64,000 nt of DNA from CBDCGS01 sp965216915 (GTDB lineage: Bacteria; Pseudomonadota; Alphaproteobacteria; UBA828). Positions within the stretch are counted from its first letter, which is position 1. Each line of letters begins with the position of its first letter. The translations under genes were made by a program, and so were the position numbers. The DNA is taken from assembly GCA_965216915.1 (NCBI GenBank), contig CBDCGS010000011.1, positions 1-64,000 on the forward strand. The letters are read 5' to 3'. Positions 34,544 through 44,396 of the stretch are shown piece after piece. The notes beneath the pieces were generated by a model. It ran no database searches, had not been told where the DNA came from, and saw only the letters and a list, made by a program, of their open reading frames with translations.

Positions 34544-35353
34544 ATGGCCGATCTTCAGCAAATCGTCGGGGCGATCCTGCGCGACCTTGCGAAAGCCCGC
34601 TTCAGCACGGACCTCTATTCGCGGTCGATCGCCCGCTACTACGAGAACGATTACCTGCTGCGGAAGTTTCCGATTCCGCGCGCCGACATCGAGGAGGTCG
34701 AGATCGACCTCAAGTTCAGCCTTGCCGAGGTCGTCCCGAGCGTTGCCGACACGCAAGGGCGCGAGGCCAATGCCGCCAACGTCATGGAGCGCGGCGTCGA
34801 GAAGATCGTCGCGACCTTTCTCGATCTCGCGCGGGCGTACGTCTACGGCCAGGCGAATGAGGATATCGCGAACGCGCTTCGCACGACGCTCTCCCGCGGT
34901 TTCAGCTCGACGACCGTTCGCATCGAGCTGCGACAACGCGCGCTGCGCTATCTGATCGAATCCTACTCCCATCTGATCGGCCCGGAGGGGGATTTCGACG
35001 CCGCGCGTGTGCGGCGGGAGCTGCGACGGCCGTTCCTGTGGGGGTTCGCGGAATACCGGCATGACGGGATCGAGACCGACGCGGTCGAGGAGGCGCTGCG
35101 GCCGGTCTTCGATCACGTCTTCGCGCACGACAGTCTGGCCGAAGCGGTGGACGCCTTGGCGGCACCGATCAAGAAGATCTGGCTAGAATATTTCGACGCA
35201 CGCCTGGATGTGGTGGTCGAGGGGCACAAGCTCGCCGAGCTCGGCGACGGCGCGGTTTCGACGATCCGCGTGAAAGCCTCCGTGCGCAACATGATCTGGA
35301 CCGAGGTCAAGATCGATGAGCGCAGATCACGTTACGCGCTGACGTCGGATTGA
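34544..35353 (+). CDS. Unknown protein between two DUF2589-type genes
   Basis: The protein has 269 residues and no recognised family. FPIPRADIEEVEIDLKFSLAEV (residues 46-67) resembles the VPIPFIRIDDMTIDFKANI strand pair of the flanking paralogues, so it may share their beta core. The middle is helical (VERGVEKIVATFLDLARAYVYGQ-like segments), and the end (LDVVVEGHKLAELGDGAVSTIRVKASVRNMIW) looks like a further beta unit. It is soluble and has no signal. Position between paralogues suggests that all three act together. Confidence 0.75.
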   Translation: MADLQQIVGAILRDLAKARFSTDLYSRSIARYYENDYLLRKFPIPRADIEEVEIDLKFSLAEVVPSVADTQGREANAANVMERGVEKIVATFLDLARAYVYGQANEDIANALRTTLSRGFSSTTVRIELRQRALRYLIESYSHLIGPEGDFDAARVRRELRRPFLWGFAEYRHDGIETDAVEEALRPVFDHVFAHDSLAEAVDALAAPIKKIWLEYFDARLDVVVEGHKLAELGDGAVSTIRVKASVRNMIWTEVKIDERRSRYALTSD

Positions 35354-35367
35354 ACGCGGAGATCGCC

Positions 35368-36132
35368 ATGGCAGACGACGACACGCAGAACGGCTCAGAC
35401 GCTCCCGTCGAGGGCGCCGACGGCGGTGGCGGTGGGGGTGGCGGCGCCGACGGCGGTGGCGGCGGCGCCGGCAACGGCGAAGGCGGCGCGCGAACACCCG
35501 CGCGAGCGCCCCAGCCGGCATCGCAAAATGAGGTGCTGTCGCTCTCGCAGCTGATCGGCGGACCGATCCACGCGCTCGTCGACGCGGAGGCGCACTCGGC
35601 CCAAGCCACGGCGCGCTTCATTCGAAATGTGGGCTTTCGGCCGCCGGCCGGCGGCACGTTCGATGAGCTGGGCGATCTGCAGATGGCCCGCTTCACCACG
35701 AAGCGGCCGCGCGAATCCGGGGGAGAGGAAACCGTCGACGTCCAAATTCCGGTGCTCAGCATGCTGCCGATCCCAGCCTTGCAGATCAGGGATGCCCAGC
35801 TCGACTACGTGGTGAAAGTCATCCAGGCCGAGGTCATAGACCCGCCACCGGGGGCCGCGGCCGAGTTGATCGCCGCGCGGAAAGAAGGCATTTCGGTCGA
35901 CCAGCCCGCCACCATGCGCGCGACGTTTGCCAATGAGACGAGCCGCAGCAGCCGGCGGTCGATGGACATGCTGGTCAAGATGCGTGTCCGCGTCGAGCAG
36001 GCGGATATGCCCGAGGGCTTGGCACGCCTGCTCCGCCTCGCGGCAGAAGAGGTCAGCCTCGTGCCGCGGACCGACACGGAGACGGAAACCGACACCTCGC
36101 CATCGGACGACACCGAACCCGCTGGCGGTTAG
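35368..36132 (+). CDS. DUF2589-type protein, second paralogue with Gly-rich N-tail
   Basis: The protein has 254 residues from ATG 35368 (GGAG seven bases before). Residues 1-50 are an acidic and Gly-rich disordered tail (runs of GGGGGG). From 58 on, LSLSQLIGGPIHALVDAEAHSAQATARFIRNVGF repeats the opening of the first paralogue; VDVQIPVLSMLPIPALQIRDAQLDYVVKV and MPEGLARLLRLAAEEV match its other blocks. The C-terminus is Thr/Asp/Glu-rich. The tail could be a flexible linker; function unknown. Confidence 0.78.
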   Translation: MADDDTQNGSDAPVEGADGGGGGGGGADGGGGGAGNGEGGARTPARAPQPASQNEVLSLSQLIGGPIHALVDAEAHSAQATARFIRNVGFRPPAGGTFDELGDLQMARFTTKRPRESGGEETVDVQIPVLSMLPIPALQIRDAQLDYVVKVIQAEVIDPPPGAAAELIAARKEGISVDQPATMRATFANETSRSSRRSMDMLVKMRVRVEQADMPEGLARLLRLAAEEVSLVPRTDTETETDTSPSDDTEPAGG

Positions 36133-36165
36133 CCCGGCGCGGCGTCACGCGGAGCGGTCCGCAGG

Positions 36166-36474
36166 ATGAAGGTCGACGCAAACATCTCTTGCAAGCAACT
36201 GCAGGCGTCCGTGCCGTGCGCGTTCTGCCGCGCGACCGCGTCCGTTGCCATGGAGGATCTGCTGTCCGGCGCGACCGTCACGTGCCCATCCTGCGATGCC
36301 GCGCTGAGCCTCGACATGGGGCTGTCGCCTGCCAGCCTCGACACCCTCCGCCAGGTGCTGGCGTTGTCGGAGGCGGCGGTCGGCGATCTGAGCACCCGGG
36401 ATGGCGTGCGGCCGGCAACCGATGGCGATGCGGACGTCCGCCCGCGGCGACGCCGGGCCAGGCGGTCGCGCTAA
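36166..36474 (+). CDS. Small double-CxxC zinc-ribbon protein
   Basis: This 102-residue protein has CAFC (Cys18, Cys21) and CPSC (Cys40, Cys43), a zinc ribbon with an 18-residue spacer. A helical stretch follows, and the end is strongly basic (RPRRRRARRSR). It may bind nucleic acid or act as an assembly adaptor. It lies 33 bases after the second DUF2589-type gene and 2 bases before the next gene, so it belongs to the same transcription unit. Confidence 0.72.
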   Translation: MKVDANISCKQLQASVPCAFCRATASVAMEDLLSGATVTCPSCDAALSLDMGLSPASLDTLRQVLALSEAAVGDLSTRDGVRPATDGDADVRPRRRRARRSR

Positions 36475-36476
36475 CG

Positions 36477-37502
36477 GTGGCCGATTGCCACTTCCGCGCC
36501 AGGCTTGACGACCCGAGCGGCTGGGACTGTTGGACGCTTGCCCCTGACGAGCTGGCGCGGCTCCACGAGACGCAGCGCGCGGCGGGCCACGCCGCCGCCG
36601 GCCGGCTTCATGATCACTTCGGCCGCACCGCCGCACAGTTCGGCGCGACCGATCTTGCGCAGTCGATCGGCGCGCTCGAGGTCGACGCGCAAGCCGCCTT
36701 CTCGCTCGCCCGCGCGCTCGTCGCGGTGGACTGCTTCGACGCCCGCGCGAGGCCACCGCGGCCCAAGCCGGGCGGGATGACCACGGCACGAAACCGCCGG
36801 GTGTGGGCGCGGCTCCGCACCCACATGCTCGCCCGTCTCGACGCGGCGCTCGCGGTCGAAGCGGCCGCGACGATCCATGCGCAATGCGTGTTCGCCCGCG
36901 TGCCCGCCGACCGTGTGCCGACCGTGCCGTTCGAGCGGTCGCTTGCCGGTTCCCTCGCCGGTACGCCGGGCTACAAGACGGTGGCGGTCGCGCTCGATGT
37001 GGATCAGGAGCCGCAAGGCGGGCTCGTCTGGCTCGCGGCGCAAAGCAGCCATGCCCTTGAGACCGTACGCGAGGCGCTGGCCGCGCGGCGCCCCTGCGTG
37101 CTCGAGCTCTTGCGCGATGCCGGCACGGCGCCGGGTGCGGCGGAACTCGTCGTCGCGTTCGCGCTCGATGGCACGCCGGACGGCGCAGAGCTGGCCCGCC
37201 TCCGGGTGTGGGACCCGGCTGCGGCGGCCGATCGGCGGCTCGATGTGGCGACGGAGCGCGGGGGCGCGCTGCGCCTCATCGAACGCAACGGCTTAGGCGA
37301 GCCACCCGATGATGACGCGCGGCCGACGGTCAAGGCGCTACGGGTTTGGCAGGTCGCGCCGGCCCGGCCGCCCTTGCTGGGGCTTCGGCGCATTCTGCCG
37401 TGGCACCCGCCATGGCGCGCCGCATGGTGGCTCAAGCGCCGGTTCGTGGTCTATGTCTTGGAGCGGCTAGACCGCAGGCGGCACGAAGGTGGTGGGCGCT
37501 AG
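36477..37502 (+). CDS. Unknown protein closing the DUF2589-type locus
   Basis: The protein has 341 residues from GTG 36477, two bases after the zinc-ribbon gene. No family is recognised. It begins VADCHFRARLDDPSGWDCWTLAPDELARLHETQRAAG, has a long helical region rich in Ala and Arg, a beta-like portion (VAVALDVDQEPQGGLVWLAA) and a Trp/Arg-rich C-terminus (LPWHPPWRAAWWLKRRFVVYVLERL) that may contact a membrane surface. The frame is open upstream over the zinc-ribbon gene but that part mirrors it. TPP-enzyme gene follows after 17 bases. Confidence 0.68.
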   Translation: MADCHFRARLDDPSGWDCWTLAPDELARLHETQRAAGHAAAGRLHDHFGRTAAQFGATDLAQSIGALEVDAQAAFSLARALVAVDCFDARARPPRPKPGGMTTARNRRVWARLRTHMLARLDAALAVEAAATIHAQCVFARVPADRVPTVPFERSLAGSLAGTPGYKTVAVALDVDQEPQGGLVWLAAQSSHALETVREALAARRPCVLELLRDAGTAPGAAELVVAFALDGTPDGAELARLRVWDPAAAADRRLDVATERGGALRLIERNGLGEPPDDDARPTVKALRVWQVAPARPPLLGLRRILPWHPPWRAAWWLKRRFVVYVLERLDRRRHEGGGR

Positions 37503-37519
37503 CAAGGAGGGCGAGGACG

Positions 37520-39172
37520 ATGAACGGGATCGACTACGTCGCGCGGATCCTCAAGCAGGAAGGCGTCGAGTGGATGGCGTGCTTTCCGAGCAATCCGCTG
37601 ATCTCGGCGGTGGCGCGTGAAGGCATTCGCCCCATCGCGTTTCGCCACGAGCGCGGCGCCGTGATGGCCGCCGACGGCTACAGCCGCATCAGCGAACGGC
37701 GGCGCTTCGGCGTGGTCGCCGTGCAGGCGCAGGCCGGCGCGGAAAATGCCATGGGCGGCCTGGCCCAGGCCTACGCCGACAACAGTCCGATTCTGGTTTT
37801 CGCGGGCGGCGTCAATCTCGACCAAATCGCCGTGCGCCCCAATTTCACGGCGATCGAGAAGTATCGCGGCTGGGCCAAGCACATCGAAGCGATCTTCGCG
37901 CCGGAGCAGATCAGCGCGGTCATGCGCCGCGCCTTTCATGCGCTCCGCAACGGCCCGCCGGGGCCGGTGGTCGTCGAGCTGATGGCCGATGCCTGCGCGC
38001 GTGCGGTGCCGGCCGAGGCGCAATGCTATCGCGCGCCCACGCTCATGCGTTCGGCGCCCGAGCAGGGCGCGGTCGAAGCCGCGGCCGACGCATTGCTGGC
38101 GGCGCAGAGGCCCCTGATCTGGGCGGGCGGCGGCGCGCTCTTCGCCGGGGCGGCGACCGCGCTGCGCACGCTCGCCGAGCTGACCGCCACGCCGGTGTTC
38201 TGCACCATGCCCGGCAAGTCGGTGTTCGACGAGCGCCACCCGCTCGCGCTCGGCGCCGGCAGCGGCGCGACCACCCTCGCGGCGCATCGTTGGCTGGAAA
38301 GCGCGGACGTGCTGCTCGCGCTCGGCTCGAGCCTCACCCGCTCGCCCTACGGGCAACCCGTGCGCCCGGGCAAGACGCTGATCCACAACACGCTCGACCC
38401 GGCCGACATCAACAAGGAGGAGACCGCCGCGATCGGCCTGATCGGCGATGCCCGCCTCACCGCAGACGCGCTCGTCGACGCGATCAAGGCGCGGGGCGGC
38501 GGCGCCACGACCGACGCGCGACACCGCGTCGAAACCGAGATCGCGGCGCTCAAGGCCGAGTGGATGGCCAACTGGGCCCCGCTCCTTACCTCCGACGAGA
38601 CGCCGATCAACTACTACCGCGTGATCAACGAGATCAGCCGCACGCTCGACCTCGACAACGCGATCGTGACCCACGATGCCGGCGCGCCGCGCGATTGTCT
38701 GGTGCCCTTCTTTCCCGCCACCCGTCCGCATTCCTACATCGGTTGGGGCAAGACGACGCATCTCGGCTTCGGCATTCCGCTGATGATCGGCGCAAAGCTC
38801 GCCGCGCCCGACAAGTTCTGCCTCAACCTGATGGGCGACGGCGCCTTCGGCATGTCGGGCCTGGACATCGAGACCGCCGTGCGGGCCGAGGTCCCGATCA
38901 CCACGGTGGTGCTCAACAATGGCGCGATGGCCACCTATTCCGGCGACCTGCAGGGGATCGTCGGCCCCGAGGCGCGCGAACGCTACGGGGTCTCCACGAT
39001 GCATGGCAACTACGCCAAGATCGCGGAGGGCCTGGGCGCGGTCGGTCTCTACATCACCGCGCCAAGCGACATCGCCCCCGCTCTGCAGGAGGCGCAGCGC
39101 CGCAACGCGGATGGCGAAACCGTGCTCATCGACGTCCACGCGAACATCGAGCCCCGGCGCTCCACGTTCTGA
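37520..39172 (+). CDS. Thiamine diphosphate-dependent enzyme (acetolactate synthase-like)
   Basis: The protein has 550 residues from ATG 37520, preceded by AAGGAGG. The three TPP-enzyme domains are present: the N-terminal Pyr domain with catalytic Glu44 (FRHERGAVMAADGYSRI), the middle Rossmann-like domain (LIWAGGGALFAGAATAL), and the PP domain with GDG at 439-441 and NN at 466-467, the Mg-TPP motif. Members decarboxylate a 2-oxoacid and may join it to a second substrate; no regulatory small subunit is near, so it is more likely catabolic than a true IlvB. It lies next to the amidohydrolase island, and its substrate is unknown. Confidence 0.87.
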   Translation: MNGIDYVARILKQEGVEWMACFPSNPLISAVAREGIRPIAFRHERGAVMAADGYSRISERRRFGVVAVQAQAGAENAMGGLAQAYADNSPILVFAGGVNLDQIAVRPNFTAIEKYRGWAKHIEAIFAPEQISAVMRRAFHALRNGPPGPVVVELMADACARAVPAEAQCYRAPTLMRSAPEQGAVEAAADALLAAQRPLIWAGGGALFAGAATALRTLAELTATPVFCTMPGKSVFDERHPLALGAGSGATTLAAHRWLESADVLLALGSSLTRSPYGQPVRPGKTLIHNTLDPADINKEETAAIGLIGDARLTADALVDAIKARGGGATTDARHRVETEIAALKAEWMANWAPLLTSDETPINYYRVINEISRTLDLDNAIVTHDAGAPRDCLVPFFPATRPHSYIGWGKTTHLGFGIPLMIGAKLAAPDKFCLNLMGDGAFGMSGLDIETAVRAEVPITTVVLNNGAMATYSGDLQGIVGPEARERYGVSTMHGNYAKIAEGLGAVGLYITAPSDIAPALQEAQRRNADGETVLIDVHANIEPRRSTF

Positions 39173-39231
39173 GCATCGGCGGCACGCCGAGCGAGCTGAT
39201 CGGGAACCGCCTCCCGACCGCGACCGCCCGT

Positions 39232-41277
39232 TCAGGCTTCCGTGATTCGGAGGAAGCCGAAGGCGTCGACGCGCAAGACCTGATCCGGGTGGAGGAGGGT
39301 CGTCGACGTGGCTTCCTCGACGATCAGGGGCCCCTTGAGGACGGCGCCGGCAGGCAGCTTGTCGCGGTCGTAGACGGCGGCCTCGTGCTGCCCGTCCTCC
39401 GCGAGATCGACCGTCCGCGGGGCCTTGCGCGCGGCCTCGATGGAGCGTCCGTCCGGCGTCAGCGCCTTGAGCTCCGGTCGCGGCACATGGGCAGAGGCGG
39501 CGAGGCGGTAAGTGACGAACTCGACGGGCGTGTCGTCGAGGCGGAAGGTGTAGGTCTTCTCATGGACATCGTGGAAGTCCGACAGGATGCGGTCGATCTC
39601 GACGCGCTCAATCGCCACCGGCACCTTTACCGTGTGCTCCTGGCCGAGATAGCGGAGGTCGATATGTCCTTCGAACACGATCTCGGCCTCGGCCATGTCG
39701 CGATCCGTGCCGAAATAGCCGATCGCCTCTTCCTTGAGCCCGGCGAAGAGCGCGCTGATCTCGTCCGCGCTCACCTCCTCGGCGCGCTGCAACGTGGTCT
39801 GCTGGAAATGACGCCGAGGCTCGGTCGCCAACATGCCCCAGGCTGAGAAGAGCCCGGGATAGAGCGGCACGATGATCTCCTTGACGCCGAGCTCGCGCCC
39901 GAGCGCCGGCCCGTGCATCGGTCCGCCGCCGCCGCCCACCACCAAAGCGAAGTCGCGCGGGTCGTGGCCACGTTGGATGGAGACGAGCTTGAGCGCGTTG
40001 ATCATGTTGGCATCGACCGTCCGGATCACGGCGACCGCCGCCTCGTCAACGCTCACCTGGAGGCCGTCGGCGATCGTCTGCATCGCGCGGCGCGCTCCGT
40101 CTTCGTCGAGATCGAACTGGCCGCCTGCGAAGTTTGTCGGGTTGATGATGCCGGTGATCAACTTCGCGTCGGTGACCGTGGGTTCCACGCCACCCCGGCC
40201 GTAGCAAGCCGGCCCCGGATCGGCGCCGGCGGAGCGCGGCCCAACCTTGAGCAACCCGGCCTGGTCGAACCAGGCAATGGAACCGCCTCCGGCACCGATC
40301 TCGACGATGTCCACGACGGGGACGCGCAGCGGATAGCCGAACTGGGTGCGGCTATATTCGAGCCGGTATTCCGTCGTGACACTCGGCTTGCCGTCTTCGA
40401 TCGTCGTGCATTTCGCCGTGGTCCCGCCGATGTCGAGATAGATGACCCGCGCCTCGTCACACAGCGCACCGACAATCGCAGCACCGTTGCACCCGGCAGC
40501 CGGACCCGATTCCATGAGCGTGATCGGATGCTCCTTGGCCCAGGCAAAGCTGGTCGTGCCGCCGTTCGATTGCATGGCCGCATAGGGGCAGTCGACACCG
40601 GTGCCCCGGAGGGCGTCTTCCAGCCGCCCGAAATAACTCTGCACAATCGGCTGAACATAGGCATTCAGCACGGCCGTGTTGGCCCGCTCATACTCGCGCC
40701 ATTCGCGCGTGATCTCGTAGCTCGCGGTCACCGAGACACCGTTGAGGTGCTCGCGCAGATAGCGTGCGGTCTCTGCCTCGTGCTCGGGTGCGACGTAGCT
40801 ATGGAGATATTGGATGGCGATTGCCTCGACCCCCTCCTCGCGGCAGCGCTCGACGACCCCCTCGAGATCCTTGATCTCGAGGGGCATGAGGACGTTGCCG
40901 CTGGCATCGACCCGCTCGCGCACCTCGAAACGCAGCAAGCGCGGCACGAAAGGGCGCTCCTTCTCGAAGCGGAGGTTGTAGAGATCCGGGCGATTGCCGC
41001 GCTGAATCTCGAGCACGTCACGGAACCCGGCGGTGGTGACGAGCGCCGTCTTGGCGCCTTTGCGCTCGGTGATCGCGTTGATCACCGTGGTGCCGCCATG
41101 CACGAAGAAATCCACCTCCGCGGGGCTTAGGCCCGCGAGCTCGATTGTGTCGATCACACCCTTGGTCAGATCGGCGGGCGTGGTGAGAGATTTCGCGGTG
41201 CTAAGAGTGCCGCGTGCATCGTCGAAATAGACGAGGTCCGAAAAGGTACCGCCAATGTCAGTGGCGAGCCGGCCCAT
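39232..41277 (-). CDS. Hydantoinase/oxoprolinase subunit A, first set
   Basis: The 681-residue protein belongs to the ATP-dependent HyuA family. ATDIGGTFSDLVYFD opens an actin-like ATPase core, with LDIGGTTAKCTTI and IGAGGGSIAWFD as later phosphate loops, and HGGTTVINAITERKGAKTALVTT typical of the family. With HyuB it opens cyclic amides such as hydantoins, N-methylhydantoin or 5-oxoproline using ATP; relatives carboxylate ketones, so the substrate is open. It follows its hyuB partner on the same strand after only 3 bases. Confidence 0.92.
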   Translation of the reverse strand: MGRLATDIGGTFSDLVYFDDARGTLSTAKSLTTPADLTKGVIDTIELAGLSPAEVDFFVHGGTTVINAITERKGAKTALVTTAGFRDVLEIQRGNRPDLYNLRFEKERPFVPRLLRFEVRERVDASGNVLMPLEIKDLEGVVERCREEGVEAIAIQYLHSYVAPEHEAETARYLREHLNGVSVTASYEITREWREYERANTAVLNAYVQPIVQSYFGRLEDALRGTGVDCPYAAMQSNGGTTSFAWAKEHPITLMESGPAAGCNGAAIVGALCDEARVIYLDIGGTTAKCTTIEDGKPSVTTEYRLEYSRTQFGYPLRVPVVDIVEIGAGGGSIAWFDQAGLLKVGPRSAGADPGPACYGRGGVEPTVTDAKLITGIINPTNFAGGQFDLDEDGARRAMQTIADGLQVSVDEAAVAVIRTVDANMINALKLVSIQRGHDPRDFALVVGGGGGPMHGPALGRELGVKEIIVPLYPGLFSAWGMLATEPRRHFQQTTLQRAEEVSADEISALFAGLKEEAIGYFGTDRDMAEAEIVFEGHIDLRYLGQEHTVKVPVAIERVEIDRILSDFHDVHEKTYTFRLDDTPVEFVTYRLAASAHVPRPELKALTPDGRSIEAARKAPRTVDLAEDGQHEAAVYDRDKLPAGAVLKGPLIVEEATSTTLLHPDQVLRVDAFGFLRITEA

Positions 41278-41280
41278 CGG

Positions 41281-43020
41281 CTAAGCCGCCGGGCGGGCGC
41301 GCAGCTTTGCGGTCGCCTCTTCGTCGACACTTCGTCCGTCGGCGCCGATGACCACGCCATAATCCTCGCGTGCCTGCTCGGCGGTAATGTATTCGGCACG
41401 AACCTCGGCGAGCACCTCCTCGGCGGGTCGCTCGAAGGGATCACCATACCCACCACCCCCGCCGGTAAACATGCGGATGATGTCGCCGCGTTTCATGACG
41501 GTGGTCGGCGCGCGCGCTGCCCGGCGTGCGTCGTTGCCTACCTGCAGCTCGAAGTAGTTGCACGAGCCTTTGTCGCCGCCCTCGCGGGCCCACGGTTTCT
41601 CGATCGAGCGGCCATAGCTCGCCGAGAGCACGGCATCATCCGCCAAGACTTGATACTCGCGGATCGAGCCGTAACCCCCGCGGTAGCGCCCAGCGCCAAC
41701 ACCACCCGGCGTGTTGAGGGCGTACCGGTTCACCCGCATCGGGAACTTCGCCTCGAGGAGCTCGATCGAGTAGTTGAAGGTGTCGCCATTGGTGATCGCA
41801 CTCGTCACGCAATTGCCGTCACGCTCGTCGGTCGCGCCCCAGCCCACCATGCTGGGCTCGATCATCACCCATGGCTCGCCTTTGACGCGGTCATGGCCGC
41901 CGAACACGGTCACACAAAGGCTGTTGGCGCTCCCCATGCTGACCCGCTTGGGCGCGATCGGCGCGAGCGCCTTCCACGCGAGCTCCGAGGCTTGGCCGGT
42001 GCCCTCATAGTACCAGCCGACCGGCGCCGGTTTGGTGGCCGTGAAAACGGTGCTGTCCGGCGCCACGACGCGGAGCGGACGGAACCAGCCCTCGTTGGAG
42101 GGCGACTGCGGGTCCACGATCGCTTTGAACACCGTCTTGACCGCGGAGACCAGCGCCGAGCGCGAGCAGTTGACCGGGCCCTGAACCTGAGGGCACGAGC
42201 CCGAATAGTCGAAGGTGATGTCGTCGCCCTCGATCCGCACCTCGACCTTGGTCGGGAAGCGCTCCTCGGTGATCCCGTCGCCGTCGACCCAATCGTCGGC
42301 AGTGTAGACACCATCCGGCAAAGCCGCGACGGCGTCTCGGCTGACCCGCTCGCTGCTCTCGAGAATGTGGCGGAAGGTCTCCCTAACCGCCACCGTGCCA
42401 TATTTGTCGCAGAGCTCGAGGCAGCGGCTCTCGGCGATCCGCACCGAGGCCAGCGCCGCATTGAGATCGCCGAGCGCCATCTTCGGGATGCGGACATTGG
42501 CGGCGATCATCTCGAACACCGCATCCTGGCGCTCGCCTTCCTTGTAGATGTGGATACCCGGGAAGCAGATACCCTCCTGGAAGATCTCGGTTGCATCGGC
42601 GGGGAGCGAGCCCGGCGCCTTGCCGCCGACATCGGTCCAGTGCGAGATCGAAATCGCGAAAGCGAATAGCTCGTCATCAACGAATATGGGCTTGATCACA
42701 CCCACGTCGTTATAGTGCGTGCCACCGCTGTAGGGGTCATTGAGCATGTAAATGTCGCCCGGCCGAATCCGATCGCGGAACTTCTCCTTAATGACATTGA
42801 TCTGGATGGAAAAGGTGCCCGTGAACACGGTGATGCCGTTGGTTTGAGAGACCAGCTCACCATCCACATCGCAGAAGCCGCAGGCGAAATCGAGCACCTC
42901 GTAGATGACCGGGCTCATGCTGCTGCGGGCGAGCACCACGCCCATCTCATCCGCCACCGCGAGAAGCTTGCCGCGCACGATCTCGCGGGTCACGACATCG
43001 GTCTCGAACGTGCTCGCCAT
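41281..43020 (-). CDS. Hydantoinase/oxoprolinase subunit B, first set
   Basis: The 579-residue HyuB partner reads from ATG 43020, behind GGAGAGAGG. Diagnostic blocks are RSSMSPVIYEVLDFACGF, GDIYMLNDPYSGGTHYNDVGVIKPIF, SHWTDVGGKAPGSLPADATEIFQEG and the Gly-rich end FTGGGGGYGDPFERP. It forms a complex with HyuA and is thought to bind the substrate at a metal site. It is first in a two-gene operon, divergent from the M20 peptidase gene, with a shared 245-base promoter gap. Confidence 0.92.
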   Translation of the reverse strand: MASTFETDVVTREIVRGKLLAVADEMGVVLARSSMSPVIYEVLDFACGFCDVDGELVSQTNGITVFTGTFSIQINVIKEKFRDRIRPGDIYMLNDPYSGGTHYNDVGVIKPIFVDDELFAFAISISHWTDVGGKAPGSLPADATEIFQEGICFPGIHIYKEGERQDAVFEMIAANVRIPKMALGDLNAALASVRIAESRCLELCDKYGTVAVRETFRHILESSERVSRDAVAALPDGVYTADDWVDGDGITEERFPTKVEVRIEGDDITFDYSGSCPQVQGPVNCSRSALVSAVKTVFKAIVDPQSPSNEGWFRPLRVVAPDSTVFTATKPAPVGWYYEGTGQASELAWKALAPIAPKRVSMGSANSLCVTVFGGHDRVKGEPWVMIEPSMVGWGATDERDGNCVTSAITNGDTFNYSIELLEAKFPMRVNRYALNTPGGVGAGRYRGGYGSIREYQVLADDAVLSASYGRSIEKPWAREGGDKGSCNYFELQVGNDARRAARAPTTVMKRGDIIRMFTGGGGGYGDPFERPAEEVLAEVRAEYITAEQAREDYGVVIGADGRSVDEEATAKLRARPAA

Positions 43021-43265
43021 CGCCTCTCTCCATGCGGCTTTCCGGGGGTCGAGCGCCCTGGAGGTTGGCGCCCGTTCACTATTCCATCGGCGCGCGCGAC
43101 GAGTCAACGCGCGTGCCTGGCGTCCGGATCGCGCGCAGGACGCGTGCGCTGCGGTGATGGATGGCGGCAGCTCAGTTCGTGAAATTGGCGTTTCGGCCTA
43201 CAATGCCCACCGCTTGAGCGCGTCGGCCGCCGGTCGACAAGCATAAGCGAGGAGAGGGGGACCGC

Positions 43266-44396
43266 ATGCCAGCCATTCCATCCGCGCTTGATATCACCCG
43301 CGACATCGTGCGCATGGACACGCGCAACCCGCCGGGCCGCGAGGTGGAGTGCGCGCACTATCTCGGCGACTTGCTCAGTTCGGTGGGGATCGATGTCTCC
43401 TACTACGAGTTCGCGGAGAACCGCACGAGCCTGGTCGCGGTCCTCAAGGGCCGGGGCGACAAGAAACCGCTCTGCTTCGGCGGGCACATCGATGTGGTTC
43501 CGCTCGGCGCCAAGGAATGGTCGGTCGACCCCTTCGGCGCGGAGATCGTCGACGGCAAGCTGTTTGGCCGTGGCACCACCGACATGAAGGCGGGCATCGC
43601 GTCCTTCGTCCACGTCGCGCTGAAACTCGCGGCCGAAGGCAAGGAGGGGGCGAGCGATATTGTGATGGCGATTTGCGCCGGCGAGGAGACCGGTTGCGAA
43701 GGTTCCTACCACCTCGGTCACGTTGGCGCGCTCGGCGAGGCGGGCGCGATCGTCATCGCCGAGCCGACCTCGAACTACCCGATCATCGGCCACAAGGGCG
43801 CGCTTTGGCTCAATGTCGAGACCAAGGGCGTGACGGCGCACGGCTCAATGCCGGAGGTCGGGGAGAATGCGATTTACAAGGCCGCGCGCTCGATCGCCAA
43901 GCTCGAGGATTTCGATTTCAACGTTGCGCCACACGAACTGCTGGGGCGATCAACGCTCAATGTCGGCACCGTGCGAGGCGGCATCAACCTCAATTCGGTG
44001 CCCGACCACGCCGAGTTCACGGTCGACATCCGCACGCTGCCGGGCCAGGACCACGGCGAAATCCTGTCCGGCCTCCAGGGCTATCTTGGCGACGAGACGC
44101 GCATCGCGCGGGCGGTCGATGCGGGCGGCGTCCACACGCCCCACAACGACCCGTGGATCCAGGAGGTCTTCGCCGTGATGGAGCCCATCCTCGGCGAGCC
44201 GATGGAACCCCGCGGCGCGCCCTATTTCACGGACGCTTCCGCCCTCACGCCCGCCTATGGGCGCCCGCCGACCGTGATCCTCGGGCCCGGTGAGATGCAG
44301 ATGGCGCATCAAACGGACGAATATTGCCCGGTTGCCCACATCGAGCAGGCAGCCCAGGTCTACGAAATCCTGGCGCGCCGGTGGTGTGGGCTTTAG
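43266..44396 (+). CDS. M20 family metallo-amidohydrolase (ArgE/DapE-like)
   Basis: The 376-residue enzyme has a two-zinc site: His74 and Asp76 (GGHIDVVP), Asp106 (GRGTTDMKAG), Glu140 and Glu141 (CAGEETG). The lid domain begins at KGALWLNVETKGVTAHGSMPEVGENAI. It should deacylate an N-acyl or N-carbamoyl amino acid. In this setting, next to hyuBA, an N-carbamoyl amino acid hydrolase is an attractive role, since hydantoinases yield such products; this is inference. GGAG-type site lies before ATG 43266. Confidence 0.9.
   Translation: MPAIPSALDITRDIVRMDTRNPPGREVECAHYLGDLLSSVGIDVSYYEFAENRTSLVAVLKGRGDKKPLCFGGHIDVVPLGAKEWSVDPFGAEIVDGKLFGRGTTDMKAGIASFVHVALKLAAEGKEGASDIVMAICAGEETGCEGSYHLGHVGALGEAGAIVIAEPTSNYPIIGHKGALWLNVETKGVTAHGSMPEVGENAIYKAARSIAKLEDFDFNVAPHELLGRSTLNVGTVRGGINLNSVPDHAEFTVDIRTLPGQDHGEILSGLQGYLGDETRIARAVDAGGVHTPHNDPWIQEVFAVMEPILGEPMEPRGAPYFTDASALTPAYGRPPTVILGPGEMQMAHQTDEYCPVAHIEQAAQVYEILARRWCGL

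Noticed and set aside
37499..39139. A 546-codon minus-strand frame opposite the TPP-enzyme gene
   Set aside because: Same composition artefact; the plus strand has a complete TPP enzyme with GDG and NN motifs.
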